Shown one piece after another: positions 1 through 7,596 of a stretch of DNA of 33,956 bases. The notes beneath the pieces were generated by a model, which searched no databases, was not told the DNA's origin, and worked only from the letters and a program-made list of their open reading frames with translations. This DNA is from CAYLZW01 sp964388085 (GTDB taxonomy: Bacteria > Myxococcota > UBA727 > CAYLZW01), in the NCBI GenBank assembly GCA_964388085.1, contig CAYLZW010000029.1, positions 1-33,956 on the forward strand, in the 5' to 3' direction. Position numbers and translations under genes: made by a program. The first letter of the stretch is position 1. Every line of letters starts with the position of its first letter.

Positions 1-1043
1 ATCGACTTCGTCGACGACACCTGCAGCCCGCTCTTGGCGTAGTCACCGAACGCGCCCTTGATCGCCAGCGTCTCGATCTTGTCGTTGAACGACGTCGAGG
101 TGCCGTGCGCGTTGATGTACGTGACCTCGTTCGGGTTCATGCGCGCCATGGCGAGCGCGTCGTTCATCGCGCGGACCGCGCCCTCGCCGTCGGGGGACGG
201 CGCGGTGATGTGGTTCGCGTCGCCGGTGCTGCCGTAACCGGCGACCTCGGCGAGGATGTTCGCGCCGCGCTTCTTCGCGTGCTCGAGCTCCTCGAGGACC
301 ATCATGCCCGCGCCCTCGCCGATGACGAAGCCGTCGCGCGTCTTGTCGAAGGGCCGGCTGGCGTGCTCGGGATCGTTGTTGTGCGAGGCGCAGAGCGCGT
401 GCATGGAGGCGAAGCCCGCGACGCAGAGCGGGTGGGTGCCGGCCTCGGCGCCGCCGGCCAGGGCCATGTCGGCGCGGCCGTCGATGATGTGCCGGTAGGC
501 CTCGCCGATGCCGTGACCGCCCGAGGCGCAGGCCGACGCCGGCGCCCAGTTGGCGCCGCGCAGGTTGTAGCGGATGGCCATGTAGCCGGGCGCCATGTTG
601 CCGACGATGCCGGGGATGAAGAAGGGCGAGATGCGACGCGGGCCCTTCTCCTTCAGGATCTCCCAGGCGTGGATGATCGACTGGATGCCGCCGAGGCCGA
701 CGCCGACGATGTTCACGGCGCGGTTGCCCTCCTCGTCGGAGAGCTGCGGGGGCAGGCCCGCCTGGGTCCACGCCTGGTGCGCGGCGCCCATGGCGTACTG
801 AAGGAAGACGTCCATCTTCTTGACGTCCTTCTTCGGCTCAATCCAGTCGTCGCCGTTCCAGTCCTTCACCAGCGCCGCGATGGTCACCGGCAGCGGCTTG
901 TCGTCGACGAAGCGCAGCGCCTCCCAGTCCGGGATGCTGCGGACGCCCGACTTGCCGTTCACGAGACCCTGCCAGGTCTCCTCGCCGGTGACGCCGAGCG
1001 GCGTGACCATACCAGTGCCCGTGACTACGACCCTGCGCGTCAT
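1..1043 (-). CDS. fabF: Beta-ketoacyl-ACP synthase II, C-terminus cut by window edge
   Basis: This condensing enzyme elongates acyl-ACP with malonyl-ACP in cytoplasmic type II fatty acid synthesis. The 347 visible residues start at ATG 1041-1043, behind a GGGGAG-like ribosome site. The thiolase-fold N-terminus reads MTRRVVVTGTGMVTPLG. The nucleophile is C172 in SACASGGHGIGEA, the first catalytic histidine is H313 in NAHGTST, and the frame leaves the window inside SSTKS, just before the second histidine motif. Roughly the last 60 residues lie outside. It follows acpP by 176 bases in the same direction, the usual acpP-fabF order. Residues 44-75 are charged and tryptophan-containing, but the overall match to FabF rather than FabB or FabH is clear. 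The left edge is a window cut, not a truncation of the gene. Confidence 0.95.
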   Translation of the reverse strand, partial: MTRRVVVTGTGMVTPLGVTGEETWQGLVNGKSGVRSIPDWEALRFVDDKPLPVTIAALVKDWNGDDWIEPKKDVKKMDVFLQYAMGAAHQAWTQAGLPPQLSDEEGNRAVNIVGVGLGGIQSIIHAWEILKEKGPRRISPFFIPGIVGNMAPGYMAIRYNLRGANWAPASACASGGHGIGEAYRHIIDGRADMALAGGAEAGTHPLCVAGFASMHALCASHNNDPEHASRPFDKTRDGFVIGEGAGMMVLEELEHAKKRGANILAEVAGYGSTGDANHITAPSPDGEGAVRAMNDALAMARMNPNEVTYINAHGTSTSFNDKIETLAIKGAFGDYAKSGLQVSSTKS

Positions 1044-1219
1044 ACGCTCCCCTTGTCCCTTTGCAGGCCCCTGGCCTTTGGTCCCCGACCGGGCTCCGTC
1101 TCAAGCCTCGTAGGCTAGGAACGTCACCGAGGCGGAGCAGCTTCTGCGCGCACGTTGCGCCAGCAAACGATGCCGCACGCGCTCCAGCACGCGCTTTAGC
1201 GGCCCGCTTGCCGTGCGAG

Positions 1220-1450
1220 CTACTGGTGCGCCTTCACGTACTCGATGGCGTCGCCGACGGTGCGGATCTTCTCCGCCTCCTCGTCGGGGATCTCGGTCTG
1301 GAACTCCTCTTCCATCGCCATGATGAGCTCGACGATGTCGAGGGAGTCCGCGCCGAGGTCCTCGATGAACTTGGACTCGGGCTTGATGTCGTCCTCGCTG
1401 AGGCCGAGCTGGTCGGCGATGATCGAGCGGACTCGGGTTTCGATGTTCAT
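1220..1450 (-). CDS. acpP: Acyl carrier protein
   Basis: This small acidic carrier holds growing acyl chains on a 4'-phosphopantetheine arm. The protein is 76 residues, standard length. The DSL motif with the modified serine S36 lies in LGADSLDIVEL, followed by the acidic recognition helix (MAMEEEF) and the conserved TVGDAIEYV end. The chosen start is ATG 1448-1450, giving the canonical N-terminus MNIETRVRSIIADQLG. A GGAGA ribosome site lies about eight bases upstream. The open frame continues upstream to 1525, but that extension crosses the fabG-acpP gap and matches nothing in the family. It lies between fabG (91 bases upstream) and fabF (176 bases downstream). The gap on the fabG side holds a possible promoter of its own, useful for a protein needed in large amounts. 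Confidence 0.97.
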   Translation of the reverse strand: MNIETRVRSIIADQLGLSEDDIKPESKFIEDLGADSLDIVELIMAMEEEFQTEIPDEEAEKIRTVGDAIEYVKAHQ

Positions 1451-1480
1451 GGGGGGTGTCTCCGGCAGAAGGTTCGGCGG

Positions 1481-1509
1481 TGGATATCCAGAACTACGGG
1501 GCTGCTCAA
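1481..1509 (-). promoter_or_regulatory. Possible acpP promoter
   Basis: On the minus strand, TTGAGC (1504-1509) and TATCCA (1481-1486) are 17 bases apart, which would place a transcription start about 25 bases before the acpP ATG. The -10 box lies in the perfect 10-base palindrome TGGATATCCA (1481-1490). The match to the sigma-70 consensus is partial (4/6 and 3/6), so this is a guess from position and spacing. Confidence 0.25.
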
Positions 1510-1541
1510 CGGGTTTGAACGGCATCTCGCGGGCAGAGCCG

Positions 1542-2291
1542 TCACATATACATGCCGCCGTTCACCGCCAGGACGTGTCCGGTGATGTAACGGGCGCCGT
1601 CGCCGGCGAGGAAGAGCGCGGCCTGTGCGACATCGTCCGCCGTGCCGACGGACTTGAGCGGGATGCGCTCGAGCATGTGCTTGCGAGCCTCCTCCGGGAG
1701 GGCGTTCGTCATATCGGTCTCGATGAAGCCCGGGGTGATCGCGTTCACCGTGATGGTCCGGGAGGCGAGCTCCTGGGCGAGGGTCTTCGTGAGGCCGATC
1801 ATGCCGGCCTTGGCGGACGCGTAGGCCACCTGCCCCGCGTTGCCCGCCTCGCCGACCACCGACGACATGTTGATGATGCGGCCGAAGCGCTGCTTGGTCA
1901 TGAGCTTCGCCGACGCGCGCGCGCAATAGAAGGCGCCGGAGAGGTTGGTCTCGAGCGTCTTGTGCCAGTCGTCGTCCTTGAAGCGCAGCAGCAGGCCGTC
2001 CTTCGAGATGCCGGCGTTGTTGACGAGGATGTGCATGCCGCCGAGCTCGGCCTTGATCTCGTCGACGGCCTTGTCCACGGCGTCGCGCTCGGCGACGTCG
2101 AAGCGCTTCAGCAGCGGCGCAGCTCCGCCTGCTTCCTCGATGAGGCGCGCGGTCTCCTGCGCGGCCTCCTCGTTGCCGGCGTAGTTCACGACGACCCGCG
2201 CGCCCTCGGCCGCGAAGGTGACGGCGATGGCGCGGCCGATGCCGCGGCTGGCGCCGGTGACGAGAGCGATCTTGTCGGTGAGCTGAGCCAT
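1542..2291 (-). CDS. fabG: 3-oxoacyl-ACP reductase
   Basis: This NADPH-dependent short-chain dehydrogenase reduces 3-oxoacyl-ACP after each condensation step. It is 249 residues, the usual FabG length. The Rossmann nucleotide-binding motif is GASRGIG (13-19), with NNAG at 91-94. The catalytic tetrad reads N116, S144, Y157 and K161 (YASAK). The C-terminus ends in the typical GHVLAVNGGMYM. The start ATG 2289-2291 gives MAQLTDKIALVTGASRGIG, with AGGAG nine bases upstream. The gene follows fabD by about 40 bases, so the two are probably co-transcribed. Nothing in it departs from a housekeeping FabG. Confidence 0.97.
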   Translation of the reverse strand: MAQLTDKIALVTGASRGIGRAIAVTFAAEGARVVVNYAGNEEAAQETARLIEEAGGAAPLLKRFDVAERDAVDKAVDEIKAELGGMHILVNNAGISKDGLLLRFKDDDWHKTLETNLSGAFYCARASAKLMTKQRFGRIINMSSVVGEAGNAGQVAYASAKAGMIGLTKTLAQELASRTITVNAITPGFIETDMTNALPEEARKHMLERIPLKSVGTADDVAQAALFLAGDGARYITGHVLAVNGGMYM

Positions 2292-2332
2292 GTGTGCGCG
2301 CTCCTGTGCGGGTCCGGGAGGGGTGTGGCCGC

Positions 2333-3277
2333 TCAGCCGAGGTTCTGCAAGGTGGCCGCGAGGCTGGCCTCGTCCTCGACGTTCAGCAGCGAGGCGCCCT
2401 TGGCCATGCGCTTCACCATGCCGCTGAGCGCCTTGCCAGGGCCGATCTCGACGAAGCGATCGACGCCGCTCTCGACGAGGAGCTGCGCGATCTCGGTGAA
2501 GCGCACGGGCGCCGTGACCTGCTGGACGAGCAGCTCCTTGACGCGCGCGGCGTCGCGGTTCGGCGTGGCCTCGACGTTGCTGACGACGGGCACCGCGGGC
2601 GCCTGCACGGAGACGTCCGCGAGCACCTCGCGGAGCTTCGCCTGCACCGGCGCCATCAGCGCGCAGTGAAAGGGCGCGCTCACGGGCAGCTCGACGACCT
2701 TCTTGGCCCCGGCCTCCTTGAGGGCCGCGCACGCCTTCGCCACGCCCGCCTTGTGTCCGGCGATGACCGTCTGGCTCGGGCCGTTGTAGTTCGCGACGGC
2801 GACGTAGGCCCGGCCCTCGGGATCGCTGACCTGGTCGACGATGCGGCGGATCTCGTCCGCCTCCATGAGCATGATGGCGGCCATGGCGCCCTCGCCCTCG
2901 GGCACGGCCTCCTGCATGAGGCGACCTCGCTCGCGCACCGCGCGCACCGCGTCCCCGAAGGAGAGCGCCCCGGTGGCGACGAGCGCGCTGTACTCGCCGA
3001 GGGAGTGGCCGGCGACGAAGTCCGGCGTCGGGCCGCCCCTCTCAAAGAGCGCGCGCAGGGCGGCGATGGACGTCGTCAGGATCGCGGGCTGCGTGTTGGC
3101 CGTGCGGCGCAGCTCGTCCTCCGGGCCCTCGAAGATCAGCCTCGAGAGCGGCTCGGAAAGGGCGTCATCCGCCTCGTCGAACACGGCGCGGGCGGCCGCG
3201 CTCTGTTCGACCAGCGCCTTGCCCATGCCGACCGCCTGGCTGCCTTGGCCGGGGAACAGGAACGCGAGCTTGCCCAC
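2333..3277 (-). CDS. fabD: Malonyl-CoA:ACP transacylase
   Basis: FabD loads malonate from CoA onto ACP for chain elongation. The protein is 314 residues from the GTG start chosen here (3275-3277). The oxyanion glutamine is in LFPGQGSQ, the nucleophile S92 in GHSLGEYSAL, and the catalytic histidine H204 in APFHCALM. An ATG four codons upstream (3287-3289) is in frame, but no ribosome site precedes it. That ATG itself begins the sequence ATGGAGGTG, whose GGAGG lies five bases before the GTG. With GTG the N-terminus is MGKLAFLFPGQG, which aligns without a gap to E. coli FabD, and the nucleophile becomes residue 92 as in E. coli. It is the first gene of the fab cluster here. plsX and fabH, often upstream, are absent; a divergent moaD-moaE gene takes that place. 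Confidence 0.96.
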   Translation of the reverse strand: MGKLAFLFPGQGSQAVGMGKALVEQSAAARAVFDEADDALSEPLSRLIFEGPEDELRRTANTQPAILTTSIAALRALFERGGPTPDFVAGHSLGEYSALVATGALSFGDAVRAVRERGRLMQEAVPEGEGAMAAIMLMEADEIRRIVDQVSDPEGRAYVAVANYNGPSQTVIAGHKAGVAKACAALKEAGAKKVVELPVSAPFHCALMAPVQAKLREVLADVSVQAPAVPVVSNVEATPNRDAARVKELLVQQVTAPVRFTEIAQLLVESGVDRFVEIGPGKALSGMVKRMAKGASLLNVEDEASLAATLQNLG

Positions 3278-3282
3278 GAGCA

Positions 3283-3287
3283 CCTCC
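3283..3287 (-). promoter_or_regulatory. Ribosome site deciding the fabD start
   Basis: GGAGG on the minus strand lies five bases before the GTG at 3275-3277 and overlaps an in-frame upstream ATG (3287-3289), so the upstream ATG is unlikely to be the main start. Confidence 0.6.
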
Positions 3288-3327
3288 ATGCGGCGCCGAG
3301 ACGAGAGCGCTCGGCGACCCTTGGGCC

Positions 3328-3369
3328 GGGTAGGATCAGCGCCCTACCCATCGTCGTACCCCGGGTCAA
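3328..3369 (-). promoter_or_regulatory. Possible fab promoter with overlapping dyad
   Basis: The divergent fabD/moaDE gap (3278-3465) holds an inverted repeat, GGGTAGG (3328-3334) and CCTACCC (3343-3349), separated by eight bases. On the minus strand, TTGACC (3364-3369), a good -35 box, is 17 bases from TAGGGC (3341-3346), a poor -10 that falls in the repeat. A repressor bound to the dyad would cover this promoter. The arms have no T-run after them, so a terminator is less likely. The assignment is inference from geometry. Confidence 0.3.
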
Positions 3370-3465
3370 TCGCTCGATCTCGCCGACGTGGCAATCCGTC
3401 GAACGCGGGAGCGAGCGGGCGCGCCCCGCTTGTTGCCGTGCGCTCCGCCCAGTACGTCCCCGCGT

Positions 3466-4137
3466 ATGGTGACGGTGTTGTATTTCGCGGCCGCGCGCGA
3501 GCGGGCGGGGCTCTCCTCGGAGACGCTCGACGTGGGGGGCCGCACGGTCGCCGAGGTGCTGCAGGAGCTCGTGCGTCGTCACCCGGCGCTCGAGCGCGTG
3601 CTGCCGCACTGCCGCGTGGCCGTGAACCAGGCCTTCAGCGACGAGCACGGCGTCGTCCCGGACGGGGCCGAGCTGGCGCTGATCCCGCCGGTGGCCGGGG
3701 GCTCCGGCGAGCCGAGCGCGCTCGAGCGCGTGCAGGTGAGGGACACGCCGCTCTCCGTCGACGACGCGCTGGCTGTCGTGGAGCGCAAGGCCGCCGGCGC
3801 GCAGGTCATCATGATCGGCGCCGTGCGCGATCACGCCGAGGGCGCCGTCGTCGAGAGCCTCGAGTACGAGGCCTACGCCCCCATGGCGCAGAAGGTCATG
3901 GCCGGCATCGTCGAGGAGGTCGAGCGCGAGCACCCCGGCACCCTCTGCGCCGTGCAGCACCGCACCGGGCACCTCGCCATCGGGGATCGCGCGGTCGTCG
4001 TCGCGGTCTCGGCCCCGCACCGGCAGGACGCCTTCGCCGCCTGCCAGCGCATCATCGACCGCCTGAAGGAGGACGCGCCCATCTGGAAGCGCGAGCACCG
4101 CGAGGGCGGCGTCGTGTGGGTGGGGCTTGGGCCGTGA
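3466..4137 (+). CDS. Fused molybdopterin synthase, MoaD-MoaE
   Basis: Molybdopterin synthase inserts two sulfurs into cyclic pyranopterin monophosphate. The small subunit MoaD carries sulfur as a C-terminal glycine thiocarboxylate, and MoaE is the catalytic subunit. Here both lie in one 223-residue chain. Residues 1-79 are the MoaD ubiquitin-like fold, starting MVTVLYFAAARERAG and ending IPPVAGG. MoaE follows at about 84-223, with IGAVRDHAEG, SAPHRQDAF and the two catalytic lysines K201 and K208 in LKEDAPIWKRE. MoaD activation needs a free C-terminal glycine, so the chain is expected to be cut after G79, as is known for mycobacterial MoaX. The ATG at 3466 is chosen over a 26-codon upstream extension because it gives the canonical MoaD start. 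Its stop overlaps the GTG of the next gene. No other Mo-cofactor gene is present here. Confidence 0.93.
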   Translation: MVTVLYFAAARERAGLSSETLDVGGRTVAEVLQELVRRHPALERVLPHCRVAVNQAFSDEHGVVPDGAELALIPPVAGGSGEPSALERVQVRDTPLSVDDALAVVERKAAGAQVIMIGAVRDHAEGAVVESLEYEAYAPMAQKVMAGIVEEVEREHPGTLCAVQHRTGHLAIGDRAVVVAVSAPHRQDAFAACQRIIDRLKEDAPIWKREHREGGVVWVGLGP

Positions 4138-5528
4138 GCAGGCACGAACACGCGCGAGCCGCGCGGCCGACGCCGATGCCGACGCGGGCGCAGAAGCTGA
4201 TCGTCACCATCGACGCGCTCGACGACGAGGGCCGCGGCCGAGGCCTGCTCTCCCCCGACGCCGCCGACGAGGTGCGGGTCGATGTCGCCGTGCGCGGCGC
4301 CTTCCCGGGCGACGTCGTCGAGATGAGCGTCGAGCGGGTGTTCCCGGCGCGGCGGCTCGCGGTCGGACGCATGACGACGCTGCTCGAGGAGGGCCCGCTG
4401 CGCGTGCGGCGCACCTGCCGGCACCCGCCGCCCTGCGTCGGCTGTCCGCTCGACGGGCTCGATCCCGGCGCGCAGGTGGCGCTCAAGCGCGAGCGGGTGG
4501 CGCGCGCGCTGCTCGACGCCGGGCTCGACGCCGAAGCGCTCGGCGGCATGGAGATCGACGACGTGCTCGCCGCCCCTTCGCTGACCGGCTACCGGCAGAA
4601 GGTGAAGCTCGTCGCCGGGGGCCGCGCGGGCGCGCTCAAGCTCGGGCTCTACGCGCCCTACTCGCACTTCGTCGTCGACGCCTCCCGCTGCGCGACGCAC
4701 CACCCGTCGCTGCTCTCGGCCATGAGCGCGCTCAAGGACGCGCTCGACGCCGCCCGCGTGGAGCCTTCGTTCCATGACGCCCGCGGCCTGAAGGCCGTGG
4801 TCATGCGCGCCTTCCGCGAGGGGCCGAGCGCGGTCGTGGTCGTGGGCGCGCCGCTCAGCGACGAAGCCTGGATGCGCCTGCGTGACGTCGTCGATGACGG
4901 CCGCCTGCGCGCCATCGCCGAGCGGGTGGACGCCTCCACGGGCAACAGCGTCATCGGCGGGGAGGTGACGCGGCGGGCGGGGCCGGAGCTCATGACGCCC
5001 CTCGACGGCGGCCCGGCGACGTCGGTGGACGCCTTCTGCCAGCCCGACGCCGCGCAAGCGCGCGCGCTCTATCGCTCCGCGGCCGAGTGGCTCGCGGAGG
5101 GCGGCCATCACGTGCTCGACGCGTACGCGGGCACGGGCGGCTTCGCGCGCGCGGTCCTCGAGCAGCGGCCCGAGGCCGACGTCACGGCCGTGGAGTCGTC
5201 GCCCTTCTGCCTCGCGGCCCTCGACTCCCTCGGCGTCACCGTGCACGGAGCTGACGTCGCCACCGCGCTGTGGTCTCTGAAGGCCGGCGCCTTCGACGCC
5301 GTCGTCGCCGATCCGCCGCGGAAGGGCCTCGCCGCCGACGCCGAGGGGCTCGCCGCGCTCGGCGCCCGGCGCTTTGCCCTCGTGTCCTGCGATCCCGACG
5401 CCATGGCGCGCGACGTGCGCGTGCTGCTCGACGCCGGCTACCGCGTGCGCCGGTTCCTGCCGGTGGATCTGTTCGCGGGCACGCCCGAGATCGAGGTGCT
5501 GACGCTGCTCGAGCGGAGCCTGCCGTGA
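4134..5528 (+). CDS. Uracil-C5 RNA methyltransferase (RlmD/TrmA family)
   Basis: This enzyme uses S-adenosylmethionine to methylate carbon 5 of a uridine in rRNA or tRNA. An N-terminal TRAM-like RNA-binding region (about 18-80) precedes an iron-sulfur cluster site with C95, C101, C104 and C186. The methyltransferase domain has VLDAYAGTGGFA (327-338), DPPRKG (393-398), the nucleophile C419 in LVSCDPDAMARDV, and the probable base E454 in PEIEVLTLL. RlmD and TrmA usually have histidine where E452 stands. The cluster cysteines point to the RlmD (23S rRNA U1939) branch rather than TrmA, but the target base cannot be read from sequence. The GTG at 4134 overlaps the moaDE stop as GTGA, suggesting translational coupling. 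ATG 4176 is an equally plausible start. It is 464 residues long from the GTG. Confidence 0.9.
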   Translation: MSRHEHARAARPTPMPTRAQKLIVTIDALDDEGRGRGLLSPDAADEVRVDVAVRGAFPGDVVEMSVERVFPARRLAVGRMTTLLEEGPLRVRRTCRHPPPCVGCPLDGLDPGAQVALKRERVARALLDAGLDAEALGGMEIDDVLAAPSLTGYRQKVKLVAGGRAGALKLGLYAPYSHFVVDASRCATHHPSLLSAMSALKDALDAARVEPSFHDARGLKAVVMRAFREGPSAVVVVGAPLSDEAWMRLRDVVDDGRLRAIAERVDASTGNSVIGGEVTRRAGPELMTPLDGGPATSVDAFCQPDAAQARALYRSAAEWLAEGGHHVLDAYAGTGGFARAVLEQRPEADVTAVESSPFCLAALDSLGVTVHGADVATALWSLKAGAFDAVVADPPRKGLAADAEGLAALGARRFALVSCDPDAMARDVRVLLDAGYRVRRFLPVDLFAGTPEIEVLTLLERSLP

Positions 5529-5538
5529 GGGGCACCCC

Positions 5539-6675
5539 ATGAGCCGGGCGCCGGCGCTGCTCGCGATCCTCGGCGCCGTCGCCAGCGCGGGCGCCTTCGT
5601 GTGGCTCGAAGGCGATCCGCGCGCGGCACAGGAGCGCTCTCCGACGCAGGCGGTCGCGTCATCGTCGTCGTCCCTGCCGCTCGAGTCCGTGCAGCGCATC
5701 GACTTCCACACGCACCTCCACCCGGCCACGCTCGACAGCGCGCTCAAGCTGCTCGACGAGGGTGACATCGACCTCGCGGTGAACCTGGCGGCCGTGCCCT
5801 CGGGCGAGACGCTCGGCGTCTTCCTCGCGATGAACGAGCGCTCGGGCGGCCGCGTGCTGACGTTCGCGGGCCTCGACTGGCGTCTGCTCGCGGAGCCGTC
5901 CTTCGGCGAGAAGATGGCCGACGACCTCGAGCGCGCCGTGAAGCAAGGCGCGCGCGGGCTCAAGATCCCGAAGGCGCTCGGCCTCATGGTGCCCTCTCCC
6001 GGCGGCGGCCTGCTCGCCATCGACGACGCGCGGCTCGATCCCGTGTTCGAGCGCGCCGGCGAGCTGTCCGTGCCGGTCGCCATCCACGTCGCCGACCCGG
6101 TGGCCTTCTGGCTGCCTATCGACGACGACAACGAGCGCCTCGAGGAGCTCTCGCACAACCCCGGCTGGAGCTATTACGGCAAGCCCGTGCCCTCGCACGC
6201 CGAGCTGCTCGCGCAGGCCCGCCGGCGCTATGCCCGACACCCGAAGACGACGTTCGTCGCGGTGCACGTCGCCGGCAACCCCGAGGACCTCAACTATGTC
6301 GCGGCGCTGCTGCGCGAGCTGCCGAACGTCTACGTCGACATCGCCGCCCGCGTCCCCGAGCTCGGCCGTCACCCCGCCGCGGACGTGCGCGCGTTCTTCG
6401 TCGAGTTTCAGGACCGCATCCTGTTCGGCACCGACCTCGGCGTCTCTCCGCAAGGCGTCATGCTCGGCGCGCCGCTCGCCTGGCGCGAGCGCTGGCAGGA
6501 CGTCGTGCGCTTCTTCTCGTCGACGAAGCGCTTCCTCGAGACGGCTGATGTCCAGTTCGAGCACCCGACGCCGATCCAGGGCGCGTGGAAGATCGACGGC
6601 ATCGATCTCCCTGACGACGTGCTGCGCAAGGTCTATCGGGACAACGCCGTGAAGCTGCTTCGGCTCGCGCGCTGA
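5539..6675 (+). CDS. Membrane-anchored amidohydrolase-family metal hydrolase
   Basis: The protein is 378 residues with a TIM-barrel amidohydrolase-2 pattern. The metal-binding strand DFHTHLHP holds H57 and H59. Later ligand candidates are the histidines in VAIHVAD and VAVHVAGNPEDL and the aspartate in ILFGTDLG. An N-terminal hydrophobic stretch (about 6-23) and a serine-rich linker (about 35-47) indicate a signal anchor or export signal, so the hydrolase probably works outside the cytoplasm. This is unusual for the family, whose members are mostly cytoplasmic decarboxylases and hydrolases. The substrate cannot be predicted. ATG 5539 lies ten bases after the RNA methyltransferase stop, with GAGGGG before it, so it is probably in one transcript with moaDE and the methyltransferase. 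No functional link to those two genes is evident. Confidence 0.82.
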   Translation: MSRAPALLAILGAVASAGAFVWLEGDPRAAQERSPTQAVASSSSSLPLESVQRIDFHTHLHPATLDSALKLLDEGDIDLAVNLAAVPSGETLGVFLAMNERSGGRVLTFAGLDWRLLAEPSFGEKMADDLERAVKQGARGLKIPKALGLMVPSPGGGLLAIDDARLDPVFERAGELSVPVAIHVADPVAFWLPIDDDNERLEELSHNPGWSYYGKPVPSHAELLAQARRRYARHPKTTFVAVHVAGNPEDLNYVAALLRELPNVYVDIAARVPELGRHPAADVRAFFVEFQDRILFGTDLGVSPQGVMLGAPLAWRERWQDVVRFFSSTKRFLETADVQFEHPTPIQGAWKIDGIDLPDDVLRKVYRDNAVKLLRLAR

Positions 6676-6745
6676 CACGAAACCTGGCTGTTTGACGAGC
6701 GTGTGCCTCACACACCAGCCGACGACTGGGCACACCGCGGGTTTC

Positions 6746-6757
6746 AAGCGGAAGGTC
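6746..6757. repeat. 12-base motif shared with the upstream region of the cytochrome gene
   Basis: AAGCGGAAGGTC occurs here, 77 bases before the ATG at 6835, and again at 17376-17387, 67 bases before the ATG at 17455. At the second site it forms one arm of an inverted repeat; here the other arm is mostly missing. A 12-base match can easily arise by chance in a GC-rich window of this size, so the similar position is the only supporting point. Confidence 0.3.
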
Positions 6758-6834
6758 GACGACGGCGTCTCGCTGCGACTGTGACGTCGGGCACGTTTGC
6801 TGCTGTAGCGCGAGCACACACTCGGAGGTCGTCT

Positions 6835-7560
6835 ATGCGCACGCACGCGCTCGTCGCGAGCATGGTCTCGCTTTGTCTCTCCCCCGCGGCGCTCGCGAAC
6901 GATGACCCCGCCGACGTGCCCATCATCGAGCGGCCTGTCGAGCCGGTCAGCGTCGAGCCCACGAGCGTCGAGGTCGTCGAGGAGGTCACCACCAGGACCA
7001 AGCGTCGCTCCCGTCACGTCGAGGGGGACGACCGCCCGACCGAGCCACCGGTCATTCGCGCGTCGCGGCCCCCCCCGCCCGAGGAGCCGGCGATCTTCGA
7101 CGATTGGGCGCGTCACGCCAGCTTCTTCGTCGGGGGCGTCGGCGGCATGGCCTTCGCTCCTGGCGCCATCGGCCCCGCCGGCACGCTCGGCGTCGAGCTC
7201 GGCGTGGCGGCGAAGAGCGGCATCGGCTTCGGCCTGTCGATGCTGGGGCTCGTGAACCCGCCCGCGGTGCCGTCGCTGAGCTTGCCGAAGGCCGCGTACG
7301 GCTTCGGCGCCATGGCGGACGTGCGCTGGTACATCCAGACGATCGAGCCGCTGGCGCTCTATCCGGCGCTCTCGTTGGGCTTCGCCGCGGGCCCGGCCGA
7401 GGACACGGGCGTGAACGCGGTGTTGCCGCTCGTGAACGCCGGCTTCGGCGCGCGCATGACCTTCGGTCAAATCTACTTCGCGCTCGGCCTCGGCGTCACC
7501 GGCGTGCTCATCCCGTTCCTGAACATCTCGATGGGATGGACGCCCGGCGCGGAGGTGTGA
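6835..7560 (+). CDS. Exported protein of unknown function, possible outer-membrane barrel
   Basis: I do not recognise this 241-residue protein. A clear signal peptide (1-22, cut after AALA) precedes a linker rich in proline, valine and glutamate with a basic patch, RTKRRSR (about 54-60). The C-terminal half (about 98-241) is rich in glycine and alternating hydrophobic residues (FFVGGVGGMAFAPGA, GFGARMTFGQIYFALGLG), a pattern of beta strands seen in small outer-membrane or periplasmic beta proteins. The ATG at 6835 has a perfect GGAGGT five bases upstream. The 159-base gap before it contains GTGTG/CACAC (6701-6713), a weak hairpin, and a motif shared with the cytochrome gene. It stands alone on its strand and faces a minus-strand gene 36 bases away. 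It is a real gene by its ribosome site and signal peptide. Confidence 0.78.
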   Translation: MRTHALVASMVSLCLSPAALANDDPADVPIIERPVEPVSVEPTSVEVVEEVTTRTKRRSRHVEGDDRPTEPPVIRASRPPPPEEPAIFDDWARHASFFVGGVGGMAFAPGAIGPAGTLGVELGVAAKSGIGFGLSMLGLVNPPAVPSLSLPKAAYGFGAMADVRWYIQTIEPLALYPALSLGFAAGPAEDTGVNAVLPLVNAGFGARMTFGQIYFALGLGVTGVLIPFLNISMGWTPGAEV

Positions 7561-7596
7561 CGACGCTGAGAGCGGACGGCGCCGTCGACGACGACG

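Noticed and set aside
1044..1219. A terminator or small gene between acpP and fabF.
   Set aside because: Only a 5-base stem (AGCGG/CCGCT) without a T-run, and no small frame with a ribosome site.
3873..6158. A 761-codon minus-strand frame over the moaDE, methyltransferase and amidohydrolase genes.
   Set aside because: Antisense to three genes with clear catalytic motifs; no motif or ribosome site of its own.
6686..6720. A terminator after the amidohydrolase gene.
   Set aside because: GGCTG/CAGCC and GTGTG/CACAC can pair, but with unequal loops and no T-run, so the structure is too weak to call.
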